DNA from: Paraburkholderia haematera | GTDB lineage: Bacteria > Pseudomonadota > Gammaproteobacteria > Burkholderiales > Burkholderiaceae | DNA: 64,000 nucleotides | NCBI RefSeq assembly: GCF_905220975.1 | Contig: NZ_CAJNBK010000001.1 | Location: 744,001 to 808,000, forward strand | Direction: 5' to 3' | Part shown: piece after piece, positions 9,958-18,600 of the stretch | Layout: each line of letters opens with the position of its first letter | How positions within the stretch are numbered: position 1 is the first letter of the stretch | The notes under the pieces: generated by a model | Database searches by the model: none | Seen by the model: the letters and a program-made list of their open reading frames with translations, nothing else | What the model was told of the DNA's origin: nothing | Position numbers and translations under genes: made by a program

Positions 9958-10478
9958 CTTCTCCTCCATACCCTGTCAAAAAGTGAAACCCAGTACTGCG
10001 AATGGTGTTCGGACGCAAGCGCGCCGAACAGAAATCGGTACCAGGGAGATTAGCGGGTGGATTGGGTCTCCTGCCGTGACGGATAGCCTCAGCGGGCTAT
10101 TCTTCGCGCCATGCCGATCCCTCGCCGACCGGTTCTCCTCTGTTGCTCTGAAGTGAAACTACTTTTAATGAACTTTGTTTTGCTACTTTGGTTACTAATT
10201 TATCAAAAATACCCTGGAGTGGGAGAAGAAATTAGTACCGGCCTGGGCCGGTGTCTCCAAATTGCAATACGAATGTGTACGAGGAATCGTTGCGGCATCC
10301 CAAAAAGGGCCGGAAACCCTTATGCGACAAGGGAATCACGGATTGGGACGGGCAACGTTAAGGATTGCCACTATTGACGCTTCAAATGCGGCAGAGTAGG
10401 GCGGAAGGAGCGTGGTTCGAGCCCGGTTTGGGCCCATTTTCGAGGCCAGAGTGGCCGGAATGTGCAGGTGAGCGAAGT
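9958..10478. other. Gene-free stretch upstream of the porin
   Basis: No convincing gene. The part at about 10145-10215 is clearly richer in A and T than its surroundings and is the best candidate for the porin promoter and upstream activator sites on the minus strand. No specific box was identified. Confidence 0.5.
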
Positions 10479-10502
10479 AAAAAAGGCGCCAGTAAGCGCC
10501 TT
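10479..10502 (-). terminator. Rho-independent terminator of the basic amino acid ABC operon
   Basis: Inverted repeat AAGGCGC (10483-10489) with GCGCCTT (10496-10502) and a 6-base loop; on the minus strand the stem is followed by six T residues (10484-10479). It lies about 50 bases past the stop of the ATPase gene. Confidence 0.88.
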
Positions 10503-10549
10503 GTAATGTTGCTTTGACTACAGCCCAACTACGGGGCTATACGACAGTC

Positions 10550-11329
10550 TTATTTGAGGCTGCCGGAGAGGAACTGCTTGAGGCGTTCGCTCTTCGTGTT
10601 CTTGAAGACTTCATCCGGATGGCCTTCTTCTTCGACGCGGCCTTGATGCAGGAACATCACGTGATTCGACACGTTGCGCGCGAATGCCATTTCATGGGTG
10701 ACGACGATCATCGTGCGGCCTTCTTCGGCGAGCGTCTGCATGACCTTGAGTACTTCGCCGACCAGCTCGGGGTCGAGTGCGGAAGTCGGTTCGTCGAACA
10801 ACATCACGTCCGGATGCATGGCCAGCGCGCGCGCGATCGCCACGCGTTGCTGCTGACCGCCCGACAGATGCGACGGATACTGTTTCTCAAGACGCGGTGC
10901 GAGGCCCACTTTCTCCAGATACTCGCGCGCCCGCTCTTCAGCCTCCTTGCGCTTCAGACCGAGCACGTTGACCGGCGCTTCGATGATGTTCTCGAGCACG
11001 TTCATGTGCGACCACAGGTTGAAGTGCTGGAACACCATCGACAGCTTGGTGCGCACCCGCTGCAACTGCTTGGGATCGGACACGCGCAGCGCGCCGGCCT
11101 TGCCGATCTGCGTGCGGACTTCTTCACCGTCGACAAAGATGCGTCCGGCGTTCGGCTGCTCGAGGAAGTTGATGCAGCGAAGCATCGTGCTCTTGCCCGA
11201 ACCGGACGAACCGATCACGCTGATCACGTCGCCGGCGTTGGCCTTCAGCGACACGCCCTTGAGGACTTCGTTGTCGCCGTACTGTTTGTGAAGCTCGTCA
11301 ACGAAGAGCTTTTGCTTCTTGGTGTTCAT
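10550..11329 (-). CDS. hisP: Basic amino acid ABC transporter ATPase
   Basis: 259 residues from the ATG at 11329 ([28 protein letters not shown]). An upstream in-frame start would add forty non-conserved residues. Walker A is [10 protein letters not shown]-loop in [17 protein letters not shown], signature [15 protein letters not shown], Walker [15 protein letters not shown] and the H-loop VVTHEM. The HisP-type feature [24 protein letters not shown] fits the polar amino acid group. It drives uptake of histidine, lysine, arginine or ornithine with the two permeases and binding protein encoded just upstream. Last gene of the operon; a 49-base gap separates it from the permease. Confidence 0.93.
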   Translation of the reverse strand: MNTKKQKLFVDELHKQYGDNEVLKGVSLKANAGDVISVIGSSGSGKSTMLRCINFLEQPNAGRIFVDGEEVRTQIGKAGALRVSDPKQLQRVRTKLSMVFQHFNLWSHMNVLENIIEAPVNVLGLKRKEAEERAREYLEKVGLAPRLEKQYPSHLSGGQQQRVAIARALAMHPDVMLFDEPTSALDPELVGEVLKVMQTLAEEGRTMIVVTHEMAFARNVSNHVMFLHQGRVEEEGHPDEVFKNTKSERLKQFLSGSLK

Positions 11330-11378
11330 CGGGATCCTTGGCGGGCTTGCTTGCTTGGGGCGCAGAGCCCTTTTTTGA

Positions 11379-12092
11379 TTACTTGCCTTGCGGCCGCAGG
11401 TAAGCGAGCCAGCGGCGCTCGGCGCGGCGGAACAGCCACACGAGCGCAAAAGAAATCGACAGATAGAGCAGGGCGGCGAGGCCGAACGCGTTGAACGACT
11501 GATACGTGGCCGAGTTCACGTCGCGCGCGATCTTGAGAATGTCCGGCACGGTCGCGGTGAACGCGACGGTGGTGGCGTGCAACATCAGGATCACTTCATT
11601 GCTGTAGTACGGCAACGCACGGCGCAGCGCCGACGGCAGAATCACCCGCCGGTACAGCGTGAAGGACGACATGCCAAACGCGCGCGCCGCTTCGATCTCG
11701 CCATACGGCGTGGCCTTGATCGCGCCCGCGAAAATTTCGGTGGTGTATGCGCAGGTGTTCAGTGTGAATGCGAGCAGCGTGCAATGCATGCCGTCGCGGA
11801 AGAACGCGTTGGTCAGTGCGTGGTTGCGGATGATTTCGAGGCTGTACAAGCCGGTGTAGCAGAGCAGCAGCTGTACGTAGAGCGGCGTGCCGCGAAAGAC
11901 ATACGTATACAGCCACACCAGGCCGGCGAGCCATTTCTTCTTCGACACGCGCGCGACCGCGAGCGGAATCGACAGGCAGAAGCCGAGCCCGATCGACACC
12001 ACCAGCAGCCACAGCGTGATCACGACGCCGGTGAGGCGGTAGCCGTCGGAATAAAGATAATTGCGCCAGTATTCCTGAATGATCTCGATCAT
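11379..12092 (-). CDS. hisM: Basic amino acid ABC transporter permease HisM-like
   Basis: 237 residues with about five membrane helices; begins [30 protein letters not shown], typical of HisM. The EAA loop is [35 protein letters not shown], the contact point for the ATPase. Its start overlaps the stop of the hisQ-like gene by 4 bases, so the two permeases are translationally coupled and form the heterodimeric membrane channel. Confidence 0.93.
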   Translation of the reverse strand: MIEIIQEYWRNYLYSDGYRLTGVVITLWLLVVSIGLGFCLSIPLAVARVSKKKWLAGLVWLYTYVFRGTPLYVQLLLCYTGLYSLEIIRNHALTNAFFRDGMHCTLLAFTLNTCAYTTEIFAGAIKATPYGEIEAARAFGMSSFTLYRRVILPSALRRALPYYSNEVILMLHATTVAFTATVPDILKIARDVNSATYQSFNAFGLAALLYLSISFALVWLFRRAERRWLAYLRPQGK

Positions 12093-12778
12093 AGATCCGC
12101 CTTTCGCACGCCGGTCGAGTAACGTTTTTCGAGGTACATCAGCACGAAGTTGGACACTGTGGTGATGACGAGATAGATCGCCCCGGCAAGCAGGGTGAAG
12201 AAGAAGAACCGCAACGTGCCCTTGCCCGCGTCCTGCGAGGCTTTGACGACATCCGCGAGGCCGATGATCGACACCAGCGCCGTGGCCTTCACCATCACCT
12301 GCCAGTTGTTGCCGATGCCAGGCAGCGCGAAGCGCATCATCTGCGGGAACATGATCCGCGAGAACACCTGCCAGCCGGTCATGCCATAGGCCGCACCCGC
12401 TTCGAGCTGGCCGCGCGGCACCGCGAGAAACGCGCCGCGGAAGGTCTCGGTGAAGTACGCGCCGTAGATGAAGCCCAGCACCGCGACACCGGCCACGAAC
12501 GGGTCGATGTCGATCTGGTCCCAGCCGAGCAGGTCGGTCAGGTTATTCAGCCAGATCTGGATGCTGTAGAACAGCAGCAGCATCAGCACCAGGTCGGGCA
12601 CGCCGCGCACGAGCGTCGTGTAGACGGTGCCGACACCATAGGAGAAACGGTTCTTTGACAGTTTCGCCGCCGCGCCGAGGAGGCCGAGCACGAAAGCGAA
12701 CGCCAGCGACAACACCGCCAGTTTGACGGTTTGCCAGGTGCCGTTGAGAAGCAGCGGGCCGTAGCCTTGAAGGAACAT
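12089..12778 (-). CDS. hisQ: Basic amino acid ABC transporter permease HisQ-like
   Basis: 229 residues from the ATG at 12778 (MFLQGYGPLLLNGTWQTVKLAV); the longer frame upstream is not conserved-looking and is left out. The EAA loop reads QLEAGAAYGMTGWQVFSRIMFPQMMRFALPGIGNNW. About five membrane helices. It pairs with the HisM-like permease. It is separated from the upstream binding protein gene by 280 bases that carry a hairpin, which may set a lower expression level for the permease and ATPase than for the binding protein. Confidence 0.93.
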   Translation of the reverse strand: MFLQGYGPLLLNGTWQTVKLAVLSLAFAFVLGLLGAAAKLSKNRFSYGVGTVYTTLVRGVPDLVLMLLLFYSIQIWLNNLTDLLGWDQIDIDPFVAGVAVLGFIYGAYFTETFRGAFLAVPRGQLEAGAAYGMTGWQVFSRIMFPQMMRFALPGIGNNWQVMVKATALVSIIGLADVVKASQDAGKGTLRFFFFTLLAGAIYLVITTVSNFVLMYLEKRYSTGVRKADL

Positions 12779-13015
12779 ATGGGGTCCTCGACGATGCGTT
12801 TGCGACGCATCGCGAAAGACGCGGCCAGCTCTGCACCGCGTTTGCCGCGAGCCTGAGCTCGCCGTTTCCTGCGGCGCACAGCGCACCGCTGTGCAATTCA
12901 TGACTGCATGACCGTTACCGGTCTTGCAGCGCGCTTTTCGACTCTGGTTTTGAATCGGGGGTTGAAGCTGCTTTTGACGCTGCTTTTGAAACTATTGCCG
13001 ACTGTATTACGAAGC

Positions 13016-13046
13016 CTCGGGAAAGCCCATGCGGGCGAGCCCCGAG
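13016..13046 (-). promoter_or_regulatory. Intercistronic hairpin between binding protein and permease genes
   Basis: Short dyad CTCGGG (13016-13021) with CCCGAG (13041-13046), 12 bases past the binding protein stop, with an inner GCCC/GGGC pairing possible. There is no T tract on the minus strand. It could protect the binding protein mRNA end or act as a partial terminator. Confidence 0.35.
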
Positions 13047-13058
13047 TGAGTGACAAAC

Positions 13059-13835
13059 TCAGTGAGCAGGATAGATATCGACGTCGAAGTACTGCTTTTC
13101 GAGCTTCCTGAAGGTCCCGTCCTGGTGCACTTGCGCCAACGCCCGGTTGAACATCGCTTTCAGCTCGACGTCATCCTTGCGCAGGCCGATGGCCGTGCCT
13201 TCACCAATCGTCCTGGGGTCTTTGACTTCCGGGCCGGCCCAGGCGAAGCCTTTGCCTTGCGAGGTCTTCAGGAACCCGGCGTCGGCTTGCAATTCGTCCT
13301 GCAACGCGGCGTCGAGTCGCCCCGAAGCGACGTCGGCGTAGACCTGATCCTGATTCTGGTAGGACACCACGGTCACGCCTTTGGGCTCCCAGTACGCCTT
13401 GGCATAAGCCTCCTGAGTCGAGCCTTGCTCGACACCCACGTGCTTGCCCTTCAGCGATTCAGCCGTGGGCAGCAGCGGCGAGCCGGCTTTGGCGATCATG
13501 CGGGCCGGGGCGTCGAACAGCGTGTCGGAGAAATCGATCTGTTCGCGGCGCTTGTCCGTGACGGTCAGCGACGACACGATTGCGTCGAACTTCTTGCCCT
13601 TCAATGCCGGGATGATTCCGTCCAGGTCCTGCTCGACCCACACGCACTTGACGTTCATTTTTGCGCACAGCGCTTTCGTCAAATCGACGTCGAAGCCGAC
13701 GACCTGGCCGCTGGCCGCCTTCGATTCGAACGGCGGGTAGCTGGCGTCCACCCCGATGCGCACGGTTTTCCATTCTTTCGCCATGGCGCCGGTGGCCATG
13801 ACGGCAAGCGCCACGCACAGTGCGGCCTTCTTCAT
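13059..13835 (-). CDS. Basic amino acid ABC transporter periplasmic binding protein (HisJ/ArgT-like)
   Basis: 258 residues. Signal peptide MKKAALCVALAVMATGAMA, then KEWKTVRIGVDASYPPFESKAASGQVVGFDVDL, the hallmark start of family 3 solute-binding proteins; CAKMNVKCVWVEQDLDGIIPALKGKKFDAI and TDKRREQIDFSDTLFDAP carry ligand-pocket positions of the lysine/arginine/ornithine group. It captures the amino acid in the periplasm and delivers it to the permease pair. First gene of the operon with hisQ, hisM and hisP following. Confidence 0.94.
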   Translation of the reverse strand: MKKAALCVALAVMATGAMAKEWKTVRIGVDASYPPFESKAASGQVVGFDVDLTKALCAKMNVKCVWVEQDLDGIIPALKGKKFDAIVSSLTVTDKRREQIDFSDTLFDAPARMIAKAGSPLLPTAESLKGKHVGVEQGSTQEAYAKAYWEPKGVTVVSYQNQDQVYADVASGRLDAALQDELQADAGFLKTSQGKGFAWAGPEVKDPRTIGEGTAIGLRKDDVELKAMFNRALAQVHQDGTFRKLEKQYFDVDIYPAH

Positions 13836-14456
13836 GTTGCTCCTGGATCAAACTGATCGTCGTGGTGTGCCGATCTCGACGACCGCCGGCTCGTGGCCGG
13901 CCGTCGCTATTCTAGGCGGTCAAAATTGTCGCGCCGCGTATGGGTTTCGCCTCGATTCCGCTTCTGTCCCGCTTCTGTCCCGCTTCTGTCCCGCTTCTGT
14001 CCCGCTTTGGTCCCGCCGACGTCTTTCCGACGTATCAAGCGATATTGGCGAGGTGAAACCCGCGGCTGTCCCATCGCGGGCCCGGCTGCCGGGGCCGCCG
14101 GCGCGCCTTGAGCGCCCACGCGTCTCGAAAAGGGCGGTATTTTACCCGAACAGGGGCGGGGCGCCAGTGCGGGACGTCGCCAGCTGCCGGTGGGCGGGCG
14201 CATGCGTTGTGCATGCGCGACGGTGCCGGGCCGCTGTCTGGCTGTGCTCGCGCGCGTTCGTTCGCGTGAACGATCGGCAAGCGGGCGGCCGGCAAGGCGA
14301 GGAGGGCCGCCAGCAACCGGCCTGGTGTGCAGCCGCGCCCCGCCGGTGTGTGATTGCACGGATTTATGAAACGATCCGGTGCGCCGTTGCCGATTGTTTA
14401 GCGCGCTTCGCGCCCATACATTCTGGACATCGCTATTGACTCACCGGGAGACCTCC
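13836..14456. other. Gene-free stretch between the ABC operon and the pirin gene
   Basis: About 620 bases that must contain the promoters of both divergent units. It carries an 11-base tandem repeat (listed separately) close to the ABC operon. The rest is very GC-rich and shows no convincing coding frame. Confidence 0.5.
13958..14012. repeat. Five tandem copies of an 11-bp unit
   Basis: The unit CCGCTTCTGTC repeats from 13958 in four exact copies, with a fifth (14002-14012) changed at two or three bases. It lies about 120 bases upstream of the binding protein start. The number of copies could vary by slippage. Confidence 0.9.
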
Positions 14457-15167
14457 ATGATCGAGATTCGCCGTTCCGATGAACGCGGCCACGCCAATCA
14501 CGGCTGGCTCGACTCGTATCACAGCTTTTCGTTTGCCGACTACCGCGACCCGCAACACGTGCATTTCGGACCGCTGCGGGTGATTAACGAAGACCGAATC
14601 GCTGGCGGCCAAGGCTTCGGCACGCACGGCCATCGCGACATGGAAATCGTCACCTATGTGCTCGAAGGCGCGCTCGCGCACCGCGACAGCATGGGCAACG
14701 GCTCGACCATCCGTCCTGGCGACGTGCAGCGTATGAGTGCCGGCACGGGCGTGATGCACAGCGAGTTCAACGCATCGCAGGACGAGCAGGCGCACCTGCT
14801 GCAGATCTGGGTGATCCCGCAACGCGCGGGCGACGCGCCCGGCTACGAGGAAAAGCGTTTCGACGATGCCGACAAGCGCGGGCGCCTGCGTGTGGTCGCG
14901 TCGCCCGACGGCCGGGACGGTTCCGTAACGATTCATGCGGATGCCTCGATCTACGCGGCGCTGATCGACGGCGCGGAACAGGCTGCGTTCGCGTTGCCCA
15001 AAGGCCGGCTGGCGTATGTGCACGTGGCGCGCGGTGCGCTGAGCGTGAATGGCGAAGCGCTCAGGGCCGGCGACGCAGCCAAGCTCAGCGAGACCGATAC
15101 GGTGACGCTCGAAAAGGGCGAGAACGCGGAAGTGCTGCTGTTCGATCTCGGTCCGCTCAACGGATAA
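14457..15167 (+). CDS. Pirin-family protein (YhhW-like)
   Basis: 236 residues from the ATG at 14457. The N-terminal cupin has HFGPLRVINEDRIAGGQGFGTHGHRDMEIVTYVLEGALAHRDS, with the conserved metal ligands in FGTHGHRDMEI (two His) and the later GTGVMHSEFN (His and Glu). Pirins of this type bind Fe or another metal, and E. coli YhhW has quercetin 2,3-dioxygenase activity in vitro; the physiological substrate is unknown. Followed by a strong bidirectional terminator shared with the convergent Spy-like gene. Confidence 0.93.
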   Translation: MIEIRRSDERGHANHGWLDSYHSFSFADYRDPQHVHFGPLRVINEDRIAGGQGFGTHGHRDMEIVTYVLEGALAHRDSMGNGSTIRPGDVQRMSAGTGVMHSEFNASQDEQAHLLQIWVIPQRAGDAPGYEEKRFDDADKRGRLRVVASPDGRDGSVTIHADASIYAALIDGAEQAAFALPKGRLAYVHVARGALSVNGEALRAGDAAKLSETDTVTLEKGENAEVLLFDLGPLNG

Positions 15168-15260
15168 GCGCCATTCACGGCCGCTGGCGGATCGTTGCTA
15201 GTCGTTATAGTTGCGAGCACAACGAGTCTCCCGGCCTGAAGTCCGGCTGGGTACGCAAAC

Positions 15261-15294
15261 AAAAACGCCACGGAAGGTTTTCCGTGGCGTTTTT
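15261..15294. terminator. Bidirectional rho-independent terminator
   Basis: A perfect 15-base inverted repeat (15261-15275 with 15280-15294) and a GGTT loop, with A5 on the left and T5 on the right, so it works in both directions for the convergent pirin and Spy-like genes. Confidence 0.95.
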
Positions 15295-15343
15295 GCATTC
15301 GGGCGACGGCCGCGCAAGCCGCTCGCCGTCTACGTCATACCGT

Positions 15344-15871
15344 TTACTGATTGGCAACCGGCGCCGACCCTGCGCCCTTGTTATGTTCCCAGCGGTCGCG
15401 CATCTTTTCGTGGCGCGCTTCCATCTTCGCAAAACGCTGCTTCAGCGCCGTGCTGACGGTGGTCTTCTGCTGATCGTTCAGGCCGTTATAGAACTTGAGC
15501 CACGCATCCGTGGTTTGCTGACGCAGTTGCGCGTCTTTCTGCTCGACTTGCTGGTGGCTGGCAGCCATGGCGTTCAGATCCAGGATCGGCTGCTGCTGCG
15601 CGGCCTTCATCTGGTTCTTGATCTGTTCATGGTTGGCGCGCATGGCTTCGTGGTTCTGCTTCATGGTGTCGAGCGCGGCCTGCCACTGTTTTTCCTGATC
15701 CGCGTTCAGCTTCAACTGGTCATGCAGTTGCGACAGTTCCTTCATGAAGTGGCCATGCCAGCCGCCGGGGCCGCCTTCACCGGCGGGTTGTGCGGCATAG
15801 GCGGCACCCGCGCCGATGGCGAGGGCAGTGGCGGCAACAGCGAGAAAGCGCGACATTTTTTTGGTGGACAT
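15344..15871 (-). CDS. Spy/CpxP-like periplasmic protein (LTXXQ-type)
   Basis: 175 residues from the ATG at 15871 (MSTKKMSRFLAVAATALAIGAGAAYA signal peptide). The mature protein is almost all charged alpha helix: HFMKELSQLHDQLKLNADQEKQWQAAL, then MRANHEQIKNQMKAA and LNDQQKTTVSTALKQRFAKMEARHEKM. The L..N..Q...W and LNDQQK positions correspond to the two LTxxQ-like motifs of the Spy/CpxP group. These are periplasmic chaperones or stress modulators induced by envelope stress. It is transcribed away from an OmpR/EnvZ-like system, an arrangement like cpxP-cpxRA. Tandem GTAAC/GTAAT boxes lie in the gap. Confidence 0.85.
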   Translation of the reverse strand: MSTKKMSRFLAVAATALAIGAGAAYAAQPAGEGGPGGWHGHFMKELSQLHDQLKLNADQEKQWQAALDTMKQNHEAMRANHEQIKNQMKAAQQQPILDLNAMAASHQQVEQKDAQLRQQTTDAWLKFYNGLNDQQKTTVSTALKQRFAKMEARHEKMRDRWEHNKGAGSAPVANQ

Positions 15872-15991
15872 GTAAGGCTCCTTGTAATGGAATAGCCGAC
15901 GATGCAACCGATGATTGAGGACGGCCTGCATTCGGTAAGACACAGCGTAGAGAACTGAGTCCGGCGCTGTGTTACGCGGATTGATGCGGCT

Positions 15992-16035
15992 ATTACGGGA
16001 CATTACGTGCGCCTTTCACGGTAACACCCGGTAAC
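15992..16035. promoter_or_regulatory. Two CpxR-box-like tandem sites in the divergent promoter region
   Basis: On the plus strand GTAAC-N5-GTAAC occupies 16021-16035. On the minus strand GTAAT-N5-GTAAT occupies 16006-15992. Both have the 10-base period of the CpxR box (GTAAA-N5-GTAAA known in enterobacteria). They sit between the Spy-like gene and the response regulator gene. That they bind this response regulator is an inference. Confidence 0.5.
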
Positions 16036-16091
16036 CCTTGCGGGCCTTCTGAAATCGAAAACCCATCCTGCTGCGCGTTAAACTTCATCCC

Positions 16092-16817
16092 ATGGCTACT
16101 CAAATACTTGTTGTCGACGACGACGTCGAATTGCGCGATCTGCTGCGCGACTATCTGGCCCGTCAGGGCATCGAAGTTTCGGTGCTGCATGACGCGGGCA
16201 CGCTTGAGCGCAGGCTCGAACGCGAGCGTCCGGATCTGATCGTGCTCGATCTGATGATGCCGGGCGTAGACGGGCTGACCGCGCTGCGTAAGCTGCGCGC
16301 GTCGGGCGACGATATCCCCGTGATCATGCTCACCGCGCGTGCCGACGACGTCGACCGGATTGTCGGGCTGGAGCTCGGCGCGGACGACTATCTCGGCAAG
16401 CCGTTCAACCCGCGCGAGCTCCTGGCGCGCGTGCAGGCCGTGCTGCGGCGGCGCCGCACGCTGCCGTCGGCGGCGGCGCCGGAACAGCGCGAGCCGTTCA
16501 ACTTCGGCCGCTTCACGCTGGATTTCCAGTCGCGCACGCTGCATCTCGAAGACAAGCCGCTCACGCTATCGGGCAGCGAATTCGCGCTCCTGAAGATTTT
16601 CGTGAATCACCCCATGCGCACGCTCACCCGTGAGCGCCTGCTCGAACTGCTGCATGGCCCGGAATATGACGGCACCGACCGTGGCATCGACGTGCAGGTG
16701 TGGCGTTTGCGTCGCATTCTCGAAACCGATCCGTCCACGCCGCGCTTCATTCAAACGGTGCGCGGGCGCGGCTACGTGTTCGTGCCCGATGGCGAACAAC
16801 ATGCGCCGGCCCATTGA
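16092..16817 (+). CDS. OmpR-family response regulator
   Basis: 241 residues. The receiver domain has the acidic pocket LVVDDD, the phosphoacceptor Asp53 in LIVLDLMMPG, the Thr/Ala switch in MLTARADDVD and Lys in DDYLGKPFNP. The C-terminal winged helix (about 135-232) ends in DRGIDVQVWRLRRILE and the RTVRGRGYVF hairpin. The partner kinase overlaps its end by 17 bases. No strong Shine-Dalgarno is visible before the ATG. The receiver is close to OmpR, but genomes of this group usually carry a separate canonical ompR, so no symbol is given. Confidence 0.94.
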   Translation: MATQILVVDDDVELRDLLRDYLARQGIEVSVLHDAGTLERRLERERPDLIVLDLMMPGVDGLTALRKLRASGDDIPVIMLTARADDVDRIVGLELGADDYLGKPFNPRELLARVQAVLRRRRTLPSAAAPEQREPFNFGRFTLDFQSRTLHLEDKPLTLSGSEFALLKIFVNHPMRTLTRERLLELLHGPEYDGTDRGIDVQVWRLRRILETDPSTPRFIQTVRGRGYVFVPDGEQHAPAH

Positions 16818-18117
16818 TTCGCTTTTCGGGCGCCTCGCGCTGCTAGTCATTGCAGTGCTGCTGCTGTCGCATTTCGCGTGGTACGCGCTGATGCGGCTCG
16901 AGCGCAGCCAGCTGCAAACCCGCTATGCCGTCGAGGAAGCCACTTTCCTCGTCGACGCGGTGCGCCAGCACGTCGCCCGCACGCCGGACCAGCCCTTGCC
17001 GTCACGTGTCAGGGTGGTCGATCCGGCGAGCCCCGACGTGCCGCCGGATAACACCGCTCTGCCGGCGCCGCTCGAACGCTTCATCGAGGACGTGCGCGAT
17101 CGCATGCCTGCCGGAACGCTGGTGCGGGTCGGCCAGCCTGGCCATCCACCCACGCTGTGGGTGCGCGCCACCAACGACCGTAGCTGGATCGTCGTGCCGG
17201 TGCAGCCATTGCGCCCGCCGCGTTCGCTCGACCGCACGGTGCTGTGGCTCGCGATCATTTTCTCGTTCGCGGTGATGGCGGCGCTTTTCGCCGCGTGGGC
17301 GCTGCAGCAGCCGTTGCGCTCGCTTGCCCAGGCGGTGGCGCGCTTCGGCCGTGGTCTGCCGGTGCCGCCGGTGCCCGAGCGCGGTCCGCGTGAGTTGCGG
17401 CAGCTGACGCATGGCTTCAACCAGATGGTTCAGGAAGTGGCGCGCACGGAAAACGACCGGGCCGTGATGCTGGCCGGCGTCGCGCACGATTTGAAAACGC
17501 CGCTGGCGCGCTTGCGGCTGCGTGCCGAAATGATGGAAGAAGTGAAAATGCGTGACGGCGTCGTGCGCGACGTCGATTCGATGACGCATATCGTCGAACA
17601 GTTTCTGGTGTTCGCACACGACGGCGCCGATCGCAGCGAAGCGGTCGAAGTGGACGCGCAGTGCGAGCGCGTGGTTCGCAGTTATCGTGCGGTCGGTGCA
17701 GGCGCGCCCACGGTGGAGACCGAACTCAATGCGGGACCCGGTTTCCTGCTGCCCGCGGCGACGCTCGACCGGATCCTGTCGAACCTGTTGGATAACGCGC
17801 ATGCTTACGGCGCGCCGCCGATCGTCGTCGCTACGGCGCGCACGGCGCAGGGGTACACGCTTTCGGTGAGCGACAACGGCAGCGGTATCGCCGCGCAGGA
17901 TCTGATCAATGCCAGCCGGCCGTTCGTCCGGCTCGACCCGGCACGTGGCGGCAACGGTCATAGCGGGCTGGGGCTCGCGATCGTCGAGCGTCTGGTGCGG
18001 CGCACGGGCGGGGAGTGGGAGGTCGGCAACCACGGCGGCCGTGGCTTGCGGGTCCTGATGAGCTTTCCGTTCGAAGTAGTGCCGCGTGTGATGGCGGCTT
18101 CGGAAAGCGTTTGGTAG
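16801..18117 (+). CDS. EnvZ-like sensor histidine kinase
   Basis: 438 residues from the ATG at 16801, overlapping the regulator gene; an ATG at 16789 is also possible. Two membrane helices (about 10-30 and 147-167) flank a periplasmic sensor of about 115 residues. A HAMP linker follows, then the H-box AGVAHDLKTPLARLRLR with His239, and the ATPase domain with NLLDNAHAYG (N box), SDNGSGI (G1) and GHSGLGLAIVERLV (G2). The H-box matches the EnvZ class. It should phosphorylate the upstream regulator in response to an envelope signal. Confidence 0.94.
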   Translation: MRRPIDSLFGRLALLVIAVLLLSHFAWYALMRLERSQLQTRYAVEEATFLVDAVRQHVARTPDQPLPSRVRVVDPASPDVPPDNTALPAPLERFIEDVRDRMPAGTLVRVGQPGHPPTLWVRATNDRSWIVVPVQPLRPPRSLDRTVLWLAIIFSFAVMAALFAAWALQQPLRSLAQAVARFGRGLPVPPVPERGPRELRQLTHGFNQMVQEVARTENDRAVMLAGVAHDLKTPLARLRLRAEMMEEVKMRDGVVRDVDSMTHIVEQFLVFAHDGADRSEAVEVDAQCERVVRSYRAVGAGAPTVETELNAGPGFLLPAATLDRILSNLLDNAHAYGAPPIVVATARTAQGYTLSVSDNGSGIAAQDLINASRPFVRLDPARGGNGHSGLGLAIVERLVRRTGGEWEVGNHGGRGLRVLMSFPFEVVPRVMAASESVW

Positions 18118-18247
18118 CAGGTGGGGCGGGGCGAGGGCGGCATGCACCTGCCCCGCTGTGTCTATGCCGGAATGCGATGTCCGAACGCAAGGTTCGGAAT
18201 GAGATGTCGAACGCGGCGGCCGGAATTTGCGTCCGGCAACCGTTGCG

Positions 18248-18514
18248 CTAGTCTGAAAACAGCGTGTTCAGCGCATTCGCCGCGTCACTATCCACCGTAC
18301 TCCACGTTACCGTTTCGGCTTCGAAGATGTAGTGCGTGGTGTACTTGCCGAGGCGCGCGAGTATTTCTTCCTGAATCAGTTCCGGCGCGACAGCCAGCTT
18401 CAGATACCACGCCGTCGACGACAGGCGCGTCTGGAACGCGCCATATTCGGCCAGCAAATGGTCGAATGCGTCAGCATCCTGATCGCGACAGACAATGACC
18501 AAATTTCCCTTCAT
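18248..18514 (-). CDS. Small protein of unknown function, possible ferredoxin-like (Cas2/SinR-type) fold
   Basis: 88 residues with a good GGGAG site 6-10 bases before the ATG. The pattern is a first strand (NLVIVCRD), helix (DAFDHLLAEYG), strand with STAWYLKL, helix (PELIQEEILARLGK), strand (YIFEAETVTWSTV), and a short acidic tail. This beta-alpha-beta layout with ST.W in the second strand recalls small Cas2/SinR-like proteins, but no catalytic residue proves it and no CRISPR array or cas gene is nearby. Function unknown. It lies between the two-component genes and a convergently placed diguanylate cyclase, as a separate unit. Confidence 0.7.
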   Translation of the reverse strand: MKGNLVIVCRDQDADAFDHLLAEYGAFQTRLSSTAWYLKLAVAPELIQEEILARLGKYTTHYIFEAETVTWSTVDSDAANALNTLFSD

Positions 18515-18600
18515 GCGAATCTCCCGTTAGAGCGGTAGCGGCAACCTCAATGTCAGGGTTGATGATACCTGCTTCGTTACGGGACGCCCGAGGCCAGCCT

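Noticed and set aside
8734..10053. 439-residue plus-strand open frame across the porin
   Set aside because: Antisense to a clear porin with signal peptide and terminal Phe; its start lies in the repeat array.
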